Shown here piece by piece: positions 29,041 through 40,973 of a DNA stretch of 64,000 nt; the first letter of the stretch is position 1, and every line of letters starts with the position of its first letter. Origin of the DNA: Phytoseiulus persimilis (Eukaryota > Arthropoda > Arachnida > Mesostigmata > Phytoseiidae). The translations under genes and the position numbers were made by a program. The stretch spans positions 23,932,001-23,996,000 of the forward strand of contig CM075103.1 in the NCBI GenBank assembly GCA_037576195.1, given 5' to 3'. Under the pieces are notes generated by a model. That model was not told the DNA's origin. It worked only from the letters and a program-made list of their open reading frames with translations, and did no database searches.

Positions 29041-29462
29041 TCCTTACTATATATAATCGGCTTAGTCTGTCAGTTTGTCCGCACTTTTTGTGGAAGACAT
29101 GAGTGTGATACCGGGACCAATCTGAACACACTCTCCCGAATCTGGAGAGGTGATTCCGGTACGAGTCTGACCATACATTTTAAAAGCTGGAGGGGTGATT
29201 CCGGGACCAATGTGAGCATTACTTTCCAACACTGGAGGGGTGATTCCGGGATCAATGTGAGCATTACTTTCCAGCTCTGGAGGGGTGATTCCGGGATCAA
29301 TCTGAGCATTACTTTCCAGCTCTGGAGGGGTGATTCCGGGACCAATGTGAGTATTACTTTCCAACTCTGGAGGGGTGATTCCGGGACCAATGTGAGTATT
29401 ACTTTCCAACTCTGGAGGGGTGATTCCAAGACCAATCTGACCATACTTTTCAAAATCAGAAT
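29041..29462 (+). mobile_element. Helitron 5' end followed by a 45-bp minisatellite
   Basis: TCCTTACTATATATAATCGG after an A at 29040 is a typical Helitron 5' terminus and shares TCCTTACTATATATAA with the element at 17096. From about 29105 it carries seven to eight head-to-tail 45-bp units with the core GTGATTCCGGGACCAA and TTACTTTCCAACTCTGGAGG. Because 45 is divisible by three, several frames stay open as 15-residue repeats (GITPPELESN..., SPLQSWK...); these are by-products of the period. The 3' end is not located. Confidence 0.65.
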
Positions 29463-31410
29463 GCTGACCCAGTAAAACGAGAGGAAAGTGCCTCGATGGC
29501 AGGGAGCGCCGTCCAACCGCGCGAATGGAAGGTATCCACCAGAGCCCAAGATGCGCGCTGCTGCTCAAAGTCACCGTTGGAAATACTCTGGGGGCTAGCG
29601 TTGCAGACATCGGTCGGCTTGCCGGTCTTTTCAGTAATAGGGCCAGCGAGCCGATGAGAAGAACTGATTCGCAGAGAAACACGATTGACAGATTGAGCGG
29701 ACGTTGGTCGGGGTTACTCCCGAAAAACTGGGGCGGCTACCGAGCTCAAAACTATTCAAAACCTGAGCATAAGTTCGTGAAAGCTTCTCTCGATCGGGGT
29801 TCCGGATACAATAAGAGTCGTATCGGGCTGCTTCTGCCATCGGGCGAGAACCACTTAATTTCTATGGGAAAACTCCTGTCATGAGAAACGAACCTCACTC
29901 CCTGAACAGAATGCACCTCTCCAGCCAAAGCTTGTTCATGCCATGCCTGACATCTGTGGGAATGAGGTGAACGTTTGCCTGCCGTTTTTCACCCGTGTAG
30001 ATGGAGTTTTGACCGAATACTGGACACCGAAATTGTGTGAGGCGTGAGCTGACGATGGCACGATGGATGTGTTTGAAAGCCAGATTTTTTAGTTTGCTGA
30101 GCTCGACTGGACCATTAGTACTCAAGAAACAGTGATATTCGGATTCATCGGAGGAAGCTGTATCAGAAGCGTGAGAGCTGTCTCAGCCCACGCCGTCACC
30201 AACAAGGCCAGAGCGTTGGAGTGCCATCAAAGGGAACGTTTCGTCTCACCAAGTAATGGACTCCGTGGTGGCCGTTGCACTTCGTTGACATATCGAGCTC
30301 CATCGATCTCAGAGCCTCGAAGGGCTTTTTGGGAAATCGGGAAAAAGCTCCGGAATGAGTCCGCGGGAACCTATCCACCGGTGTCGGTGTCCCTGAATCC
30401 CAAGAGCATTGGGCAGCCCTCGGTCGGTAATGAGAGTTACCGACTTCTTGATTCAGGCGTTAGCGGGTGAGAACTGTCAGTAGTCGCTCTTCTTCTCGTT
30501 CCATCACCATTTAGGATATGAATTTTCACTCAAAAAACTAAAATAACATTTTCGCATCAAAAGCTCAACGATGACTGCCATGGATCGCGGATCTGATTTC
30601 CATTGTTCGAAGGCCGTTGATTCTACAGGGGCTTTGAACGAGAAAGTCACTCTGTGCCAATCAATCGATGGAGCTCTGTGAAAGACGCGTGGCCTTCGTA
30701 TTCACGTGATAGTGTCACAAGAATGTTCCTTCCTGGCAGTGGCATCTGAGGATTCGAGCTTGGGAGTCACTGTGAGGTCATAGCCCATGTGAGAGTGTGA
30801 ACCTTCTTTGAAGCTGGCCGAGATATCAGGGAGTTTCCGAGATGGAGAAGCGTTAAGTGCGAACAACCGACGTCACGCTGATTCTTCGTACAGGGGGAAG
30901 CGTAAATTTCTACATCAGCGCTGTAGCACCAGCTTTTCTTGACATATGGCGATTTCAAGCCATGGCTCGATTCCGTCATTGCCGCCGAACGAGGGGTAGC
31001 CGGGAACTGATACTTGCCGTGGTTGCTCCGCACGGGGTCAGGCTAATTCGAAGGAATTCTCAGCGGAATCCGTCAACATGAGCAGCAATAATCTAGGAAT
31101 CTCCTAGAGTCTTTGGAAGAAACACAGCAATCTTCTTGTCCTGGTGAATGCCCCAAGAATGATTGTTGTTTTTACACCGCAACCAGACAGTTCACTGAGT
31201 CAATCAGAATCGGTATTCGACTTATCGGAATTGGAAAAGTCCGTAGGTATCGGAAAATTACCGTCGCACGGTACTTCATGCTTGCCTCATATTCACAGCG
31301 GAGCGTGAGCGGCTGTGTTGGTTCCATACACATGAGCCTGTCCAAACTGTGAGACGGTCTTGGACATCCTGTGATTCAGAAATGATACCAAACGCTTGAA
31401 GGGATTCGGA
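29463..31410. other. About 1.9 kb with no recognisable gene
   Basis: Only short open frames are present (up to 119 codons), without family resemblance or conserved context. This may be Helitron body or other decayed element sequence. It has no counterpart in unit 2 within the window. Confidence 0.4.
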
Positions 31411-32932
31411 GTGAAAACGAGTCGAAGAGAGCATCGAAATACTTTTATCCGCCCAGCTCGACGACCCTCGATGATATTGAAAGCGGCTCACAAGGAAGGA
31501 CATGGGCCAGCGACCCCCTCCCCTCCTCTCGCTTCGCCATTCACCCCAACTGTGACGATTTTGCTGATTTCCGACAGATTCTGATGTATTGCTTGAATCA
31601 GACGAACCGCCGCGTTCCATTCGTTCAAAATGAAGGTTTCCAACGGGGAATCACCCTCGGCGAACTCATCGAATCTCTGCTGATGAATCGATAAGCCCTC
31701 GGACCCCCTCCATACTATTCCCGGTATGCGAGTCCTGGCGATAAGGTGCACCGGCCCGGTATGACGCCAGCCAGACTCCTTGGCCTCTCTTCGAGGTCAT
31801 GGGATACCCTCCCCTTGCATGTTGTGGAATGTTTAAAAAAGATGGACGGGGAGACTTTTCGGGCACAGTGGAGGTGCTTTCGGGACCGATCTGACCATAT
31901 TCTCAGAAATCTAGGAAGGGTATCCCGGGGTCGATCTCACCACACTTTTCGGAGTGTAGGGAGGTGATTCCGGTATCGATATCACCTGTCGGGGTATTCG
32001 AAACTGCCGCCGATGATGAGTAGAGTACACACGGTCATGTCAGACGCATGAAATCACCGCCCGTTTTGCCTTCATTGGGGACTGGCGCATGAACAATGAT
32101 TCGTGAGGATTTCGGAGGATCGAACGTCAGATAAGAGTATCAATCAGTCTTGCCTCGATGTCTGATGAGCAACGAAGTCCAAGTGTCAGTACGTAGGGCT
32201 TAGCTCAACCACGACTTATTCCGTCGTGGATTTGTTAACAGTGAGGGGCTTGGAGAGCGAAGCTTTCTTCTGAACGGATTATGATTTTCTCTGGTACAAA
32301 TCTTTGGAGTTTTTTTCGTGGCTCACATATGTTCCGTGGAATATGAGTGCTAGCCCGGTGCCCAGCCATCAACATATAATCGACGAGCGAGGACTATGTA
32401 GTTGATAACATAAAGCGTGCCCGCCCGGGATGACGTTATCACAACTGATATGCCAGCCGTTGGGAACTGGTATCCTACGGTGGCTGCTCCGCTAGTCCCC
32501 ATTTCATGCGAAACAGGCGGCGGTTTCATGCACCTGCACTGCGCGGGCCCTGATCATCTTTATCGGCGGTTGTACGTATTCCCGACTCGCATTCTTTAAA
32601 CTCGGAGCACGTGAGTGGGGGTCGCAAAAATTCACGAGTCCGAGTCTGCGACCCCTACTCGTGAGCATTAAGAAACATTTGGGGTTGCGGTGGAATGTTT
32701 CCGCAGGTTTTGTGGTGGTTTTGAAGGGTGGTGAAACCTCGTTTCGCGATTCTCAGCTCAATGGTCCGTTGAGCGGATTCTGGCATCCCAGATTTCTCCT
32801 GGGAGCCTCCTAGCCTTTCGCCAGGAGTTAAATGGGACGAGTGCGGCATTTCATCGTGCCAGTCCATTCGCGATTATTCGTGGTTTTTGGTACACAGCGT
32901 TAGGGGACCTCACGGAATGCGATGCATCGGCC

Positions 32933-33130
32933 ATGGCTTCGGAGGATTCGCCGTTCCCGAGGTATTCCCAGTGTTTCTGCTTTTTCAGCTTTTTCAAGAC
33001 AGCCTTTTGTCAAATTTTTCGCAAGAAACGGAACATTCCCGCAATAAAAACTGTCGATGAGGATGAGTATATGCTTGCGCTCAAACCGGCTCATCACGGG
33101 AAGAAAGTGCGGGAGCTGTTGGGATTGTGA
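32933..33130 (+). CDS. Possible small ORF upstream of F-box gene C (65 codons)
   Basis: This is the unit-2 equivalent of 1523-1720, open and with the same Kozak ATG. It has two or three substitutions (SPFPRYSQ, PAHHGKK). Confidence 0.22.
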   Translation: MASEDSPFPRYSQCFCFFSFFKTAFCQIFRKKRNIPAIKTVDEDEYMLALKPAHHGKKVRELLGL

Positions 33131-33431
33131 TCCACGGACAGACGTTAATTGGTATCCTCCAAGCCAACGAGCTGAGTAATTGTAGTTCGAGCTGAATTTT
33201 AGTCGGGGTCATGAGCTATGTAGAAACCTCAATGGCTGCCCGTCAGACGACCAGGGGGCGCCACCGCTGAAGAGAGCTCGAGTCCGGTGAGGGTTTTCTT
33301 GAGAGGGCTTTGAGTCTGGTTTATTAAGCGGTCTGAATCGAGTCTCAGGCTACTTTCTGTGAGGTTTCACAGTGTGTGGATCGCGTCACTGGTTCTTTGT
33401 TTCTTCGAAACGGCTTCGTTACCCGTGCAAG

Positions 33432-35300
33432 ATGAATCTCATCGATCTCCCCGAAGACGTCCTGTATCTCATCGCCCGAGAGCTGGATATCGTGAGCTTG
33501 GCGACTTTCCAAAGGCTGCATCCACGCCTTCTTGAAGCATCGAATGGTGTTCGGAAGCTTTCGGTCAAGGCGGAGACCATCTCAGACGCAGAACTGGACT
33601 CGCTCGACATGAACGGAGGCAGGGTGTGCTCGCTCGACCTCCAGAACTGCGGGTCGTCTGGTGACCTCATCCAGGAAGTCATCAACCAGTGCCCCAACGC
33701 GACGGAGGTGAACTTGGTGAATTCGACCCTGCAGTACTCGAGAATCCTCGAGGTTCTCGAGCCGCTCGAGGAGCTAACAACTTTGAAGCTCACTTTGACG
33801 GCTTCCGAGGACATCGTTCTAAGTGAGAGTCAACGTGCACTATTCCGAAATGTTCGGAAGCTCTACGTGGAAATCAGGCCCTATCATCCGCCGATGGCGC
33901 TCCTGATCGATCTCATGAATGTCAGTGATTCGCTCGAGGAGTGCCACATCAACATCGTCGGCGAAGCCAACTTCCCACACTGGAATGACGCCTTACTGCC
34001 CGTCTTGGAGGCGAAACGATGGAGAACTCTCCACACATTCATCTGCACCAGTTATCACTCGAAGAACGAACGAGCTCGCATGAAGCTCTTGGAGTGCGTG
34101 TTCAGTGAAAACTGGAGTGAGGCAGTGGAGACATGGCTGCGCAGTGCGAAAAAATGCTTCATCTTCGAACGCGGGAACTTCAACGGGATTCCTGCCCGTT
34201 CTAAACCAGACGCCCACGGGAAACCCCAAGCTTTGAGCCGACACCTCGAGGTCGAGCTCACCGAAGAAAATGGTCGGGCGACCCTCTTCGAGTCCGAATG
34301 GGGGAAGCCCACTTCACTGCGCCTAGTCGACCCCACTCGTGCAGAGAACATCCTTCGTTATCACGACTTGAATCGGTGCTTGTCGACAGCGCTGATCGAA
34401 CTAGACTTCAGTAATTGCCACTGCGAGTTCAAGGACGCAACGAAGTTGGACCTGGCAAATCTGGCTCCCTGCCTCGAAACACTGGCCGTTCCACAGTGTT
34501 TCCTCTTCCCGACTTGGCTGTCGGACGAGATTCGACGGCGGCCCGATTCACCGAAACTATTTCCGAACACGCTGTCGGGTCTCGTCAAATTGAGAAAGTT
34601 CATCGTAAAGGCGGAACAGCATAGGCCCGGCTGCGATACCATGGATTGCAGTTGTGATTCAGATTGGTATGCGTCAAAATGTTCGGGCTGCCGTGCGGCG
34701 CTCACTTCGACCAGGTTCCCCGTGTTGGAGCCTCTCGAGAGTCTCGAGGAGCTCACGCTAGACAACGTCTGGGCGACAAAATGCTTGTACCGAAGCTTGG
34801 CACATCCCAAGGTACATACTGTGCGCTTAGGTTTGCGGGACTACAGCGAGGTGGAGGGCTTGCGGGACTTCTTGAATGCCTGCTCAAGCTTGAAGAAGCT
34901 CAAGCTCAGAGTTGGTGAGACTGTTACTCTCAGGACGGGACTTCCACACGACTTCTGGAGGGATCTTGCTGAAGGACCCTACATGAACCAGCTGTGCGTG
35001 GAAGCCGAACGCCCGAGGAGTCTTGCGGTGCCTGTTTTCGAGAGCTATATTGGGCGCATTCTCGAAAAGTCAAAGCTTTTCCACCTTCACAACCCTCGTC
35101 GAGGTGTGAGGGATTCGCTGGTGAGACGCTTTGAAAGCCTGAGGGCGCTGGAGGAACACGGGCGAAAGGTTCTCGTCGCGGAGAAATGCCCAACTGAGGG
35201 AGATCTGGGGGATCGATTCGCGAACGGGCGTTTCCCCGGACGCGCCCTCTGTTCTGGCGAACCTCTCGTCGGCTATGTTAAACCGAGCGCATGGGAATGA
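33432..35300 (+). CDS. F-box / leucine-rich-repeat protein, copy C
   Basis: This is an intact 622-codon single-exon gene, the unit-2 equivalent of copy A with only three residue differences. At those sites it agrees with copy B (K in SPKLF, G in EEHG, D in EGDL), so copy A carries the derived changes. The F-box is at residues 4-45 and the Cys-rich insert at about 401-422. The candidate upstream exon is broken by TGA at 33268-33270, so this copy must start at the ATG before the F-box. The poly(A) signal is at 35403-35408. Confidence 0.85.
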   Translation: MNLIDLPEDVLYLIARELDIVSLATFQRLHPRLLEASNGVRKLSVKAETISDAELDSLDMNGGRVCSLDLQNCGSSGDLIQEVINQCPNATEVNLVNSTLQYSRILEVLEPLEELTTLKLTLTASEDIVLSESQRALFRNVRKLYVEIRPYHPPMALLIDLMNVSDSLEECHINIVGEANFPHWNDALLPVLEAKRWRTLHTFICTSYHSKNERARMKLLECVFSENWSEAVETWLRSAKKCFIFERGNFNGIPARSKPDAHGKPQALSRHLEVELTEENGRATLFESEWGKPTSLRLVDPTRAENILRYHDLNRCLSTALIELDFSNCHCEFKDATKLDLANLAPCLETLAVPQCFLFPTWLSDEIRRRPDSPKLFPNTLSGLVKLRKFIVKAEQHRPGCDTMDCSCDSDWYASKCSGCRAALTSTRFPVLEPLESLEELTLDNVWATKCLYRSLAHPKVHTVRLGLRDYSEVEGLRDFLNACSSLKKLKLRVGETVTLRTGLPHDFWRDLAEGPYMNQLCVEAERPRSLAVPVFESYIGRILEKSKLFHLHNPRRGVRDSLVRRFESLRALEEHGRKVLVAEKCPTEGDLGDRFANGRFPGRALCSGEPLVGYVKPSAWE

Positions 35301-37236
35301 TTCTGCTTCTGTTAGGTACCCCTGGATGTATATTGTATGTATAGAGATGTTGTTCCGAACTGCGGCAATGAAAAATGAATTTGAAATATCATTAGAAACT
35401 ACAATAAAAATTATTTCTTATAGCATGTACAGTGTTTATTCGTCGATGATCGATGGTTCTAGTCTCAAACTACATCGGGTTATTCAGCTATAAGAAGTTC
35501 TTCATCGTCGATCTCGTCGAACCGTGGCTGAATTCTAACTCTGGGGCTGCGTTCCGCTGCTTTTTTCGTGATTTTGTTCGTCCGTCCTCAGTTCTGTCTG
35601 AATCCCAGGGTGAAACCAGTCTGTCTAATTCTAATAAGGACACCGGATAAACGCCTTCACCTGCATGCCTGGGACGTTTTCCGAGACCTTTATGTGAGTG
35701 ATACCAATGTTCAATATATAGGTTATTGCTGGATCTCGTTGAGTTTCTCACCGAAAATTCTTCGTCTCCTGTTGGATCCTGTTCTGGTCCTTCTGGGGAT
35801 CCCCCTAGATCAAAATCTTCAGGTATAAATTTCGTCACATTGAGAATACGCTCCTGCTGATTTGAGGAAGATTCAGCGAGGTATGGCGCTTGGGCTTGGG
35901 CGCTTGAGAACGATAATCAGAGGCCCTACGGACTCGAATCATGAGAAACACAACTTAATTAGCGGAATCTTTCTACCTGTTATACTACAATGTGTCAAGA
36001 GATTCAAGTTGTGAGCGTTTATAATTTAAATCGAGGCGCCATTCCAACGGCGTGAGCGCAACACATCAGCTTGCCTTCTACGGGAATAAATGGGAGACAG
36101 AGAGATGTGCGTGTGGAAGAAGCCAATGTGTTCTTCGTAACTCCTAGAAACTAGTAAAAATCCCGCATATTTCCCACACAATGCATATGTTTGTAGCTTC
36201 CTCCACAGTGGAAACAGTGATTCTATCGGGGACTTTCTTCTCGTCCCCCCTCGTTCTCTGACAAAATCGGAACGTCAGTACGTGACCGCGGCAGATGACG
36301 TTTCGAACTGCGAATCTCGTTCCCAGCGGCGTTCGCTCGAACATTCTCCAGTGTCCTTTCCGATGTCTCCTTCTTATATGAGGAAGTTAGGTTCTCTTCA
36401 AATGCTCTTCGAGTGTGAGCATTTCATACCTTCGGTTAGCCTCGCGAATACACCTTGAGCTTGAACGAAGTGTTCACGGCCATATAGCATTGGAACTCGG
36501 CGAGCGCGCCCTGGAGTTCAATTTCGACTACCGCAAGACCAACCAAGAATAGTGGACTCATCAAGGGGGGGTGGGGGGCAGATCGTTCCAATGATCGAAA
36601 CCGCCAGCCAACGACGCCCCACGATACGAAATAACCATCGCAACGCCCCATGTCAGCCTTCATTTCTTTGACCAAGGGAGCTCAGCTAACTTTCCAGAGA
36701 ATAAATTGGTTTAACTGAGTTCCGACAACTTGAGTCCAACTAACTTTGTGTTCGCATCCAGAAAAGTCAACGATTCAAGCCATTCTACTGGCGGGCCTGG
36801 TGGATGCTCTCAGGTCACTCTACATGCTGGCGGAATGGAAAAATCTGTAGCGTTACCTCACTTTCGTGTGCCGCGAGGAGAAGAATACGGTCTCAAGAAA
36901 GAAAGAGAAAAGCCGCAAAGTTCCTCCCGACTGCAACTTCCTGCTCTTCAGACATTTTTGTATCCTCCATTCTTAATCAGCAATTTCTGTGTGGCGAGCC
37001 AAGTGCTTGTAAAGCCCTAATTAACTGAAAGTTCGGCTGTTCGGACAGACAGTTCCTGGGCGGCAAGCGAGGCACTTGCCAGAACTTCGTGAAATGCTAC
37101 GGCAGATAGGTAGCTCGTAGGCGGCAATCGAGGCACTTGTTCAACCGAGACGAAGTCATAGTTGAGCAGGAAAGTTTCCGGCATCAAGCAGGTCGCTCGA
37201 CGCCCAGGGGAAACGAGTCTATCGAATACTGTAGAT

Positions 37237-37430
37237 CAGTGGTTCTCAAACTCCACTGACCCATCGACCCCCTAGGCGACTTCGTTGAAGTTTATGGACT
37301 GTCGTCCCCCAGGGGGTCGACCGTCGACCCCTTGATCCACCTACGTGGACGCCAAGAAGTATGGTCAAATCCACCCCGGCATCACCTCTGTAAACCGGAG
37401 ATCGGCCATCGACCACTTTGAGAACCACTG
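37237..37430. mobile_element. hAT-type MITE (unit 2)
   Basis: This is the same element as 5826-6019, with ends CAGTGGTTCTCAAA and TTTGAGAACCACTG. It moved with the segmental duplication rather than by a new insertion. Confidence 0.75.
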
Positions 37431-38565
37431 ATTTCGATAGCTACGAGCAGCAATATCTGGTCAATTCGATTCTGGTCTCTCCTTCCCATCGACTTGAGTG
37501 CCTTCGGAAGGAATTTCTAGTCTGTTCGCCCCTCCCTAGATTTTTTTCGAGCGACATACAGAGTAGCCCCTTCAACTAGAGACTCTCCTTTATCGATTCT
37601 GTCACGGCTAAGGAGCCTTCCAAAGTTCGATAAAATTGTACGTTCCCCCATTTACCGAGTCGAGAAGTAATTTTCCCAGTTATAACCACCGAGAGCAAGG
37701 GGGAAAAGTCATAAGTCCCGTCGAAAATCTACCCCCCACTTGAGTCACTCCTGGATCCGCCACGGCGCGTGTTCATGGGTGTAAGACCGCCGAATCTGTT
37801 GCGTCTTCGCGAACTGCATTCGGCAGTAGGAGCAGTGTACCCGTTTTTTACGCACCGTCGACGGCTGACTGTTCCATTACGCGCAAAGCGTAATTCGAAT
37901 GGCCAGGTCTCTGAAAATCGGTTTGGCTGGAGAGCGCAACGGTCCGGGGAAGATACTGAAGCACGTTTTGCGCTCCTGTGCTCTGCCTCCCGCCGAAATC
38001 AGGCCTGCCTTCGAATGATGTTCTGCTGCAGCGGCGGAACTTGCACATCCGCAATTCGAGAGACACATAAATTACGTGCGTACTTTTTGGTCAACTCGGG
38101 TCCGACCCGACGATCTTCCAGTTTACAGGATAATCGCACGCACATACAGCGCCGTAGAATCAAACAATGCCGCGTTGCGACGTCGTTTAGGTACACCCGC
38201 CGCAGTTTGGAATTTGACTTCAGTGATCCTGGAGATGGCAGCAGACACAACAATAAACCACAAGATCCATAGTGACGGGACCATGCTCATCGGATCGAGG
38301 CCGAGTCGGGCAACAAGACTTAACGAACTCAACATGTCGCAGTCTTGGGATTCATTGGACACTGAAGAAATTTCTCCGCTACAAATCCTTCATCAGGTCA
38401 AGAAGGTACTAAAGCACGTTTTGGGCTTCTGTGCTCTGCCTCCCGCCGAAATCAGGCCTGCCTTCGAATGATCAGTAGTGTAGCGGTCGCTATATAAGCA
38501 GTACTGAAAAAGTACCGTTTAGCAGTCCATAGGCCCAGACTACTACTGGCGCAGTCGCAGTGAAG

Positions 38566-38768
38566 ATGCCAGATACTCGCGATTCCGCAAGTAAGGCAGA
38601 AGGTCAGTTAAAAATGTTGTCAACATTTGTCAGCAAACTGATAGAGGAGACTGAAACGGTGGAATTCTTCGAAAACACCCCGGCTTGTGTGGCGTCTTAT
38701 ATGGAGTTAGACCAACATCGCAAGAAAATCCTACTCCTAGGAGGAGAAGAACTCCCCACGACACAAGA
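38566..38768 (+). pseudogene. Ty3-like gag, 5' part (unit 2)
   Basis: Equivalent of 7169-7371, ending in the same 9-base target duplication at 38760-38768. Confidence 0.5.
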
Positions 38769-39295
38769 AGACGGGGGTTCGATCCCCGGCCGGGACAACA
38801 AAATTTCTTATGTGGTAAAAAGAGAATTTAACTTATATAGGAATTGAATCTGGACCATCTAAAGGGAACACTTCCCTGAAAAAATCGATTTTTCAATTGT
38901 ACGTGCAGAATGCTCCACTCCTCCTCGCTAGAACGTACACGAATTTTCAATTCGATTTTCGGCTCCGGAGTGTTGCTTTTTCGGAGCGTCGTTCCCGAAT
39001 CGACACAGTTTTTCCCCAGTGGAATTTATCGGAACTATACTGATGCCTTCAGGACAGTTCTCGGCCACATTTTCCCAAACGCCGCTCATTCCTATCGAAG
39101 AACAGATTCGAATTCTCCCGCGCAACGGTGCGCGAGGCGCGTGAGAGATACTCCGCCGCCGCGGCACGATTGACCCGCCTGTAGTGATTTGGCGCGGTCT
39201 ACTTGCAGTTTCGTTTGTTCCATTCGCAAAAATCATGCCTCCGAAGGGGAAAAGATTCGCTGACAAAGGTAGTCGCTCCACACGTCGCTGGAAAC

Positions 39296-40056
39296 CGGTC
39301 TAGGACATTTTGGCTTTTGACATTTTGGCTTCGGACGTTTCGGCACGGACACTTTGGCCCCGAAGACAGTTTGGCTTCAGACATTTTGGCCTCGGAGACA
39401 TCGTGGCTTGGGACATTTTGGCCTCAGGGACATCTCGGCTCAGGACATTTCGGCCTCGGAGTGTTTGGCTTCGGACGTTTTGACTCGATTTCGATGGCGA
39501 GTTATATCCGATACCTCGAGGGTTTGACCAATGCTTGCGTAGCTTATCCGTTGTTCTGATGACCTTTACCGATCTTGACGTAGGCCCTCGCGAATCGAGC
39601 CTGTCTTCAGATTCCATACCGCTAGCTTTGTAACCCGAATATAGGAAAACGGGATGATTTCCGCACCACGGAGAGCGGAAATCATCTGACATTAATATCT
39701 GCTAGTATCTTGTTGAGCATGATTCTATCGAACCTACGAGGCCTCTTTCCGATCAATTCAGGATAGGATAATGGTTGGCAACATGGGAAGATCCTCGCAG
39801 GAATCGATATCAAGTGATTCCCGCTCTCCGTGGTGCGGAATTCATTCCTGCTCTAAGATAGCGGACGAGATGCACCATAGATCCGGGTGTACTATACGAC
39901 CTCGCTCTCCGAAGATGAGGATGTCCAAAGCCAGGATGTCTCCGAGGCCAAAATGTCCAAAGCCAAGATGTCTCCGAGGCCAAAATGTCTAAAGCCAAAG
40001 AGTCCGTGCCAGAACGTCCGAAGCCAAAATGTCCAAAGCCAAAATGACCGGCTCCG
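39296..40056. mobile_element. MITE copy 1 (unit 2)
   Basis: Equivalent of 7899-8659, with target duplications GCTGGAAAC on both sides. Confidence 0.8.
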
Positions 40057-40210
40057 GCTGGAAACGGCCAGCTGAAAGAAAGTTCCGCGGAAATCAACAC
40101 AAGAAGTTGGATGGGGCTGTTCAGGAGCTTCAACTTCCCAAGAAAAGCTTCGAGACAAGCAACACGTTGGCGTTTTTCTAAATAGCGATGAGGACTTGGG
40201 TCCGTATCAC

Positions 40211-40973
40211 CGGAGCCGGTCATTTTGGCTTTGAACATTTTGGCTTCGGACGTTTTGGCACGGACTCTTTGGCTTTAGACATTTTGGCCTCGGAGACATC
40301 TTGGCTTTGGACATTTTGGCCTCGGAGACATCCTGGCTTTGGACATCCTCATCTTCGGAGAGCGAGGTCGTATAGTACACCCGGATCTATGGTGCATCTC
40401 GTCCGCTATCTTAGAGCAGGAATGAATTCCGCACCACGGAGAGCGGGAATCACTTGATATCGATTCCTGCGAGGATCTTCCCATGTTGCCAACCATGATT
40501 CTATCCTGAATTGATCGGAAAGAGGCCTCGTAGGTTCGATCGAATCATGCTCAACAAGATACTAGCAGATATTAATGTCAGATGATTTCCGCTCTCCGTG
40601 GTGCGGAAATCATCCCGTACTCCTATATTCGGGTTACAAAGCTAGCGGTATGGAATCTGAAAACAGGCTCGATTCGCGAGGGCCTACGTCAAGATCGGTA
40701 AAGGTCATCAGAACAACGGATAAGCTACGCAAGCATTGGTCAAACCCTCAAGGTATCGGATATAACTCGCCATCGAAATCGAGTCAAGACGTCCGAGGCC
40801 GAAATGTCCTGAGCCGAGATGTCCCTGAGGCCAAAATGTCCTAAGCCACGACGTCTCCGAGACCAAAATGTCCTGAGCCAAGATGTCTCCGAGGCCAAAA
40901 TGTCTGAAGCCAAACTGTCTTCGGGGCCAAAGTGTCCGTGTCAAAACGTCCGGAGCCAAAATGTCCTAGACCG
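40211..40973. mobile_element. MITE copy 2, inverted (unit 2)
   Basis: Equivalent of 8814-9576, with target duplications CCGTATCAC on both sides. Confidence 0.8.

Larger units (their letters stand above)
1..31410. repeat. Tandem segmental duplication, unit 1
   Basis: The sequence from position 1 is repeated from 31411 onward in the same orientation, gene for gene. Corresponding features keep a constant offset of 31410 that shifts only at small indels: +1 near 5155, -14 at the poly-C tract, +8 near 12883, +12 near 15815 and +156 near 18633. Identity is nearly complete by eye. The window starts inside the array, so the true outer boundary is not visible. Further units may lie outside. Confidence 0.95.
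31982..36711. repeat. Half-repeat C (unit-2 equivalent of A)
   Basis: This is the unit-2 copy of half-repeat A at offset 31410 to 31411, nearly identical to it. It carries the third F-box gene. Confidence 0.85.

Noticed and set aside
29062-29682. 206-codon repetitive ORF (GITPPELESN repeats)
   Set aside because: It is produced by a 45-bp minisatellite with several frames open on both strands. There is no start context or other support.
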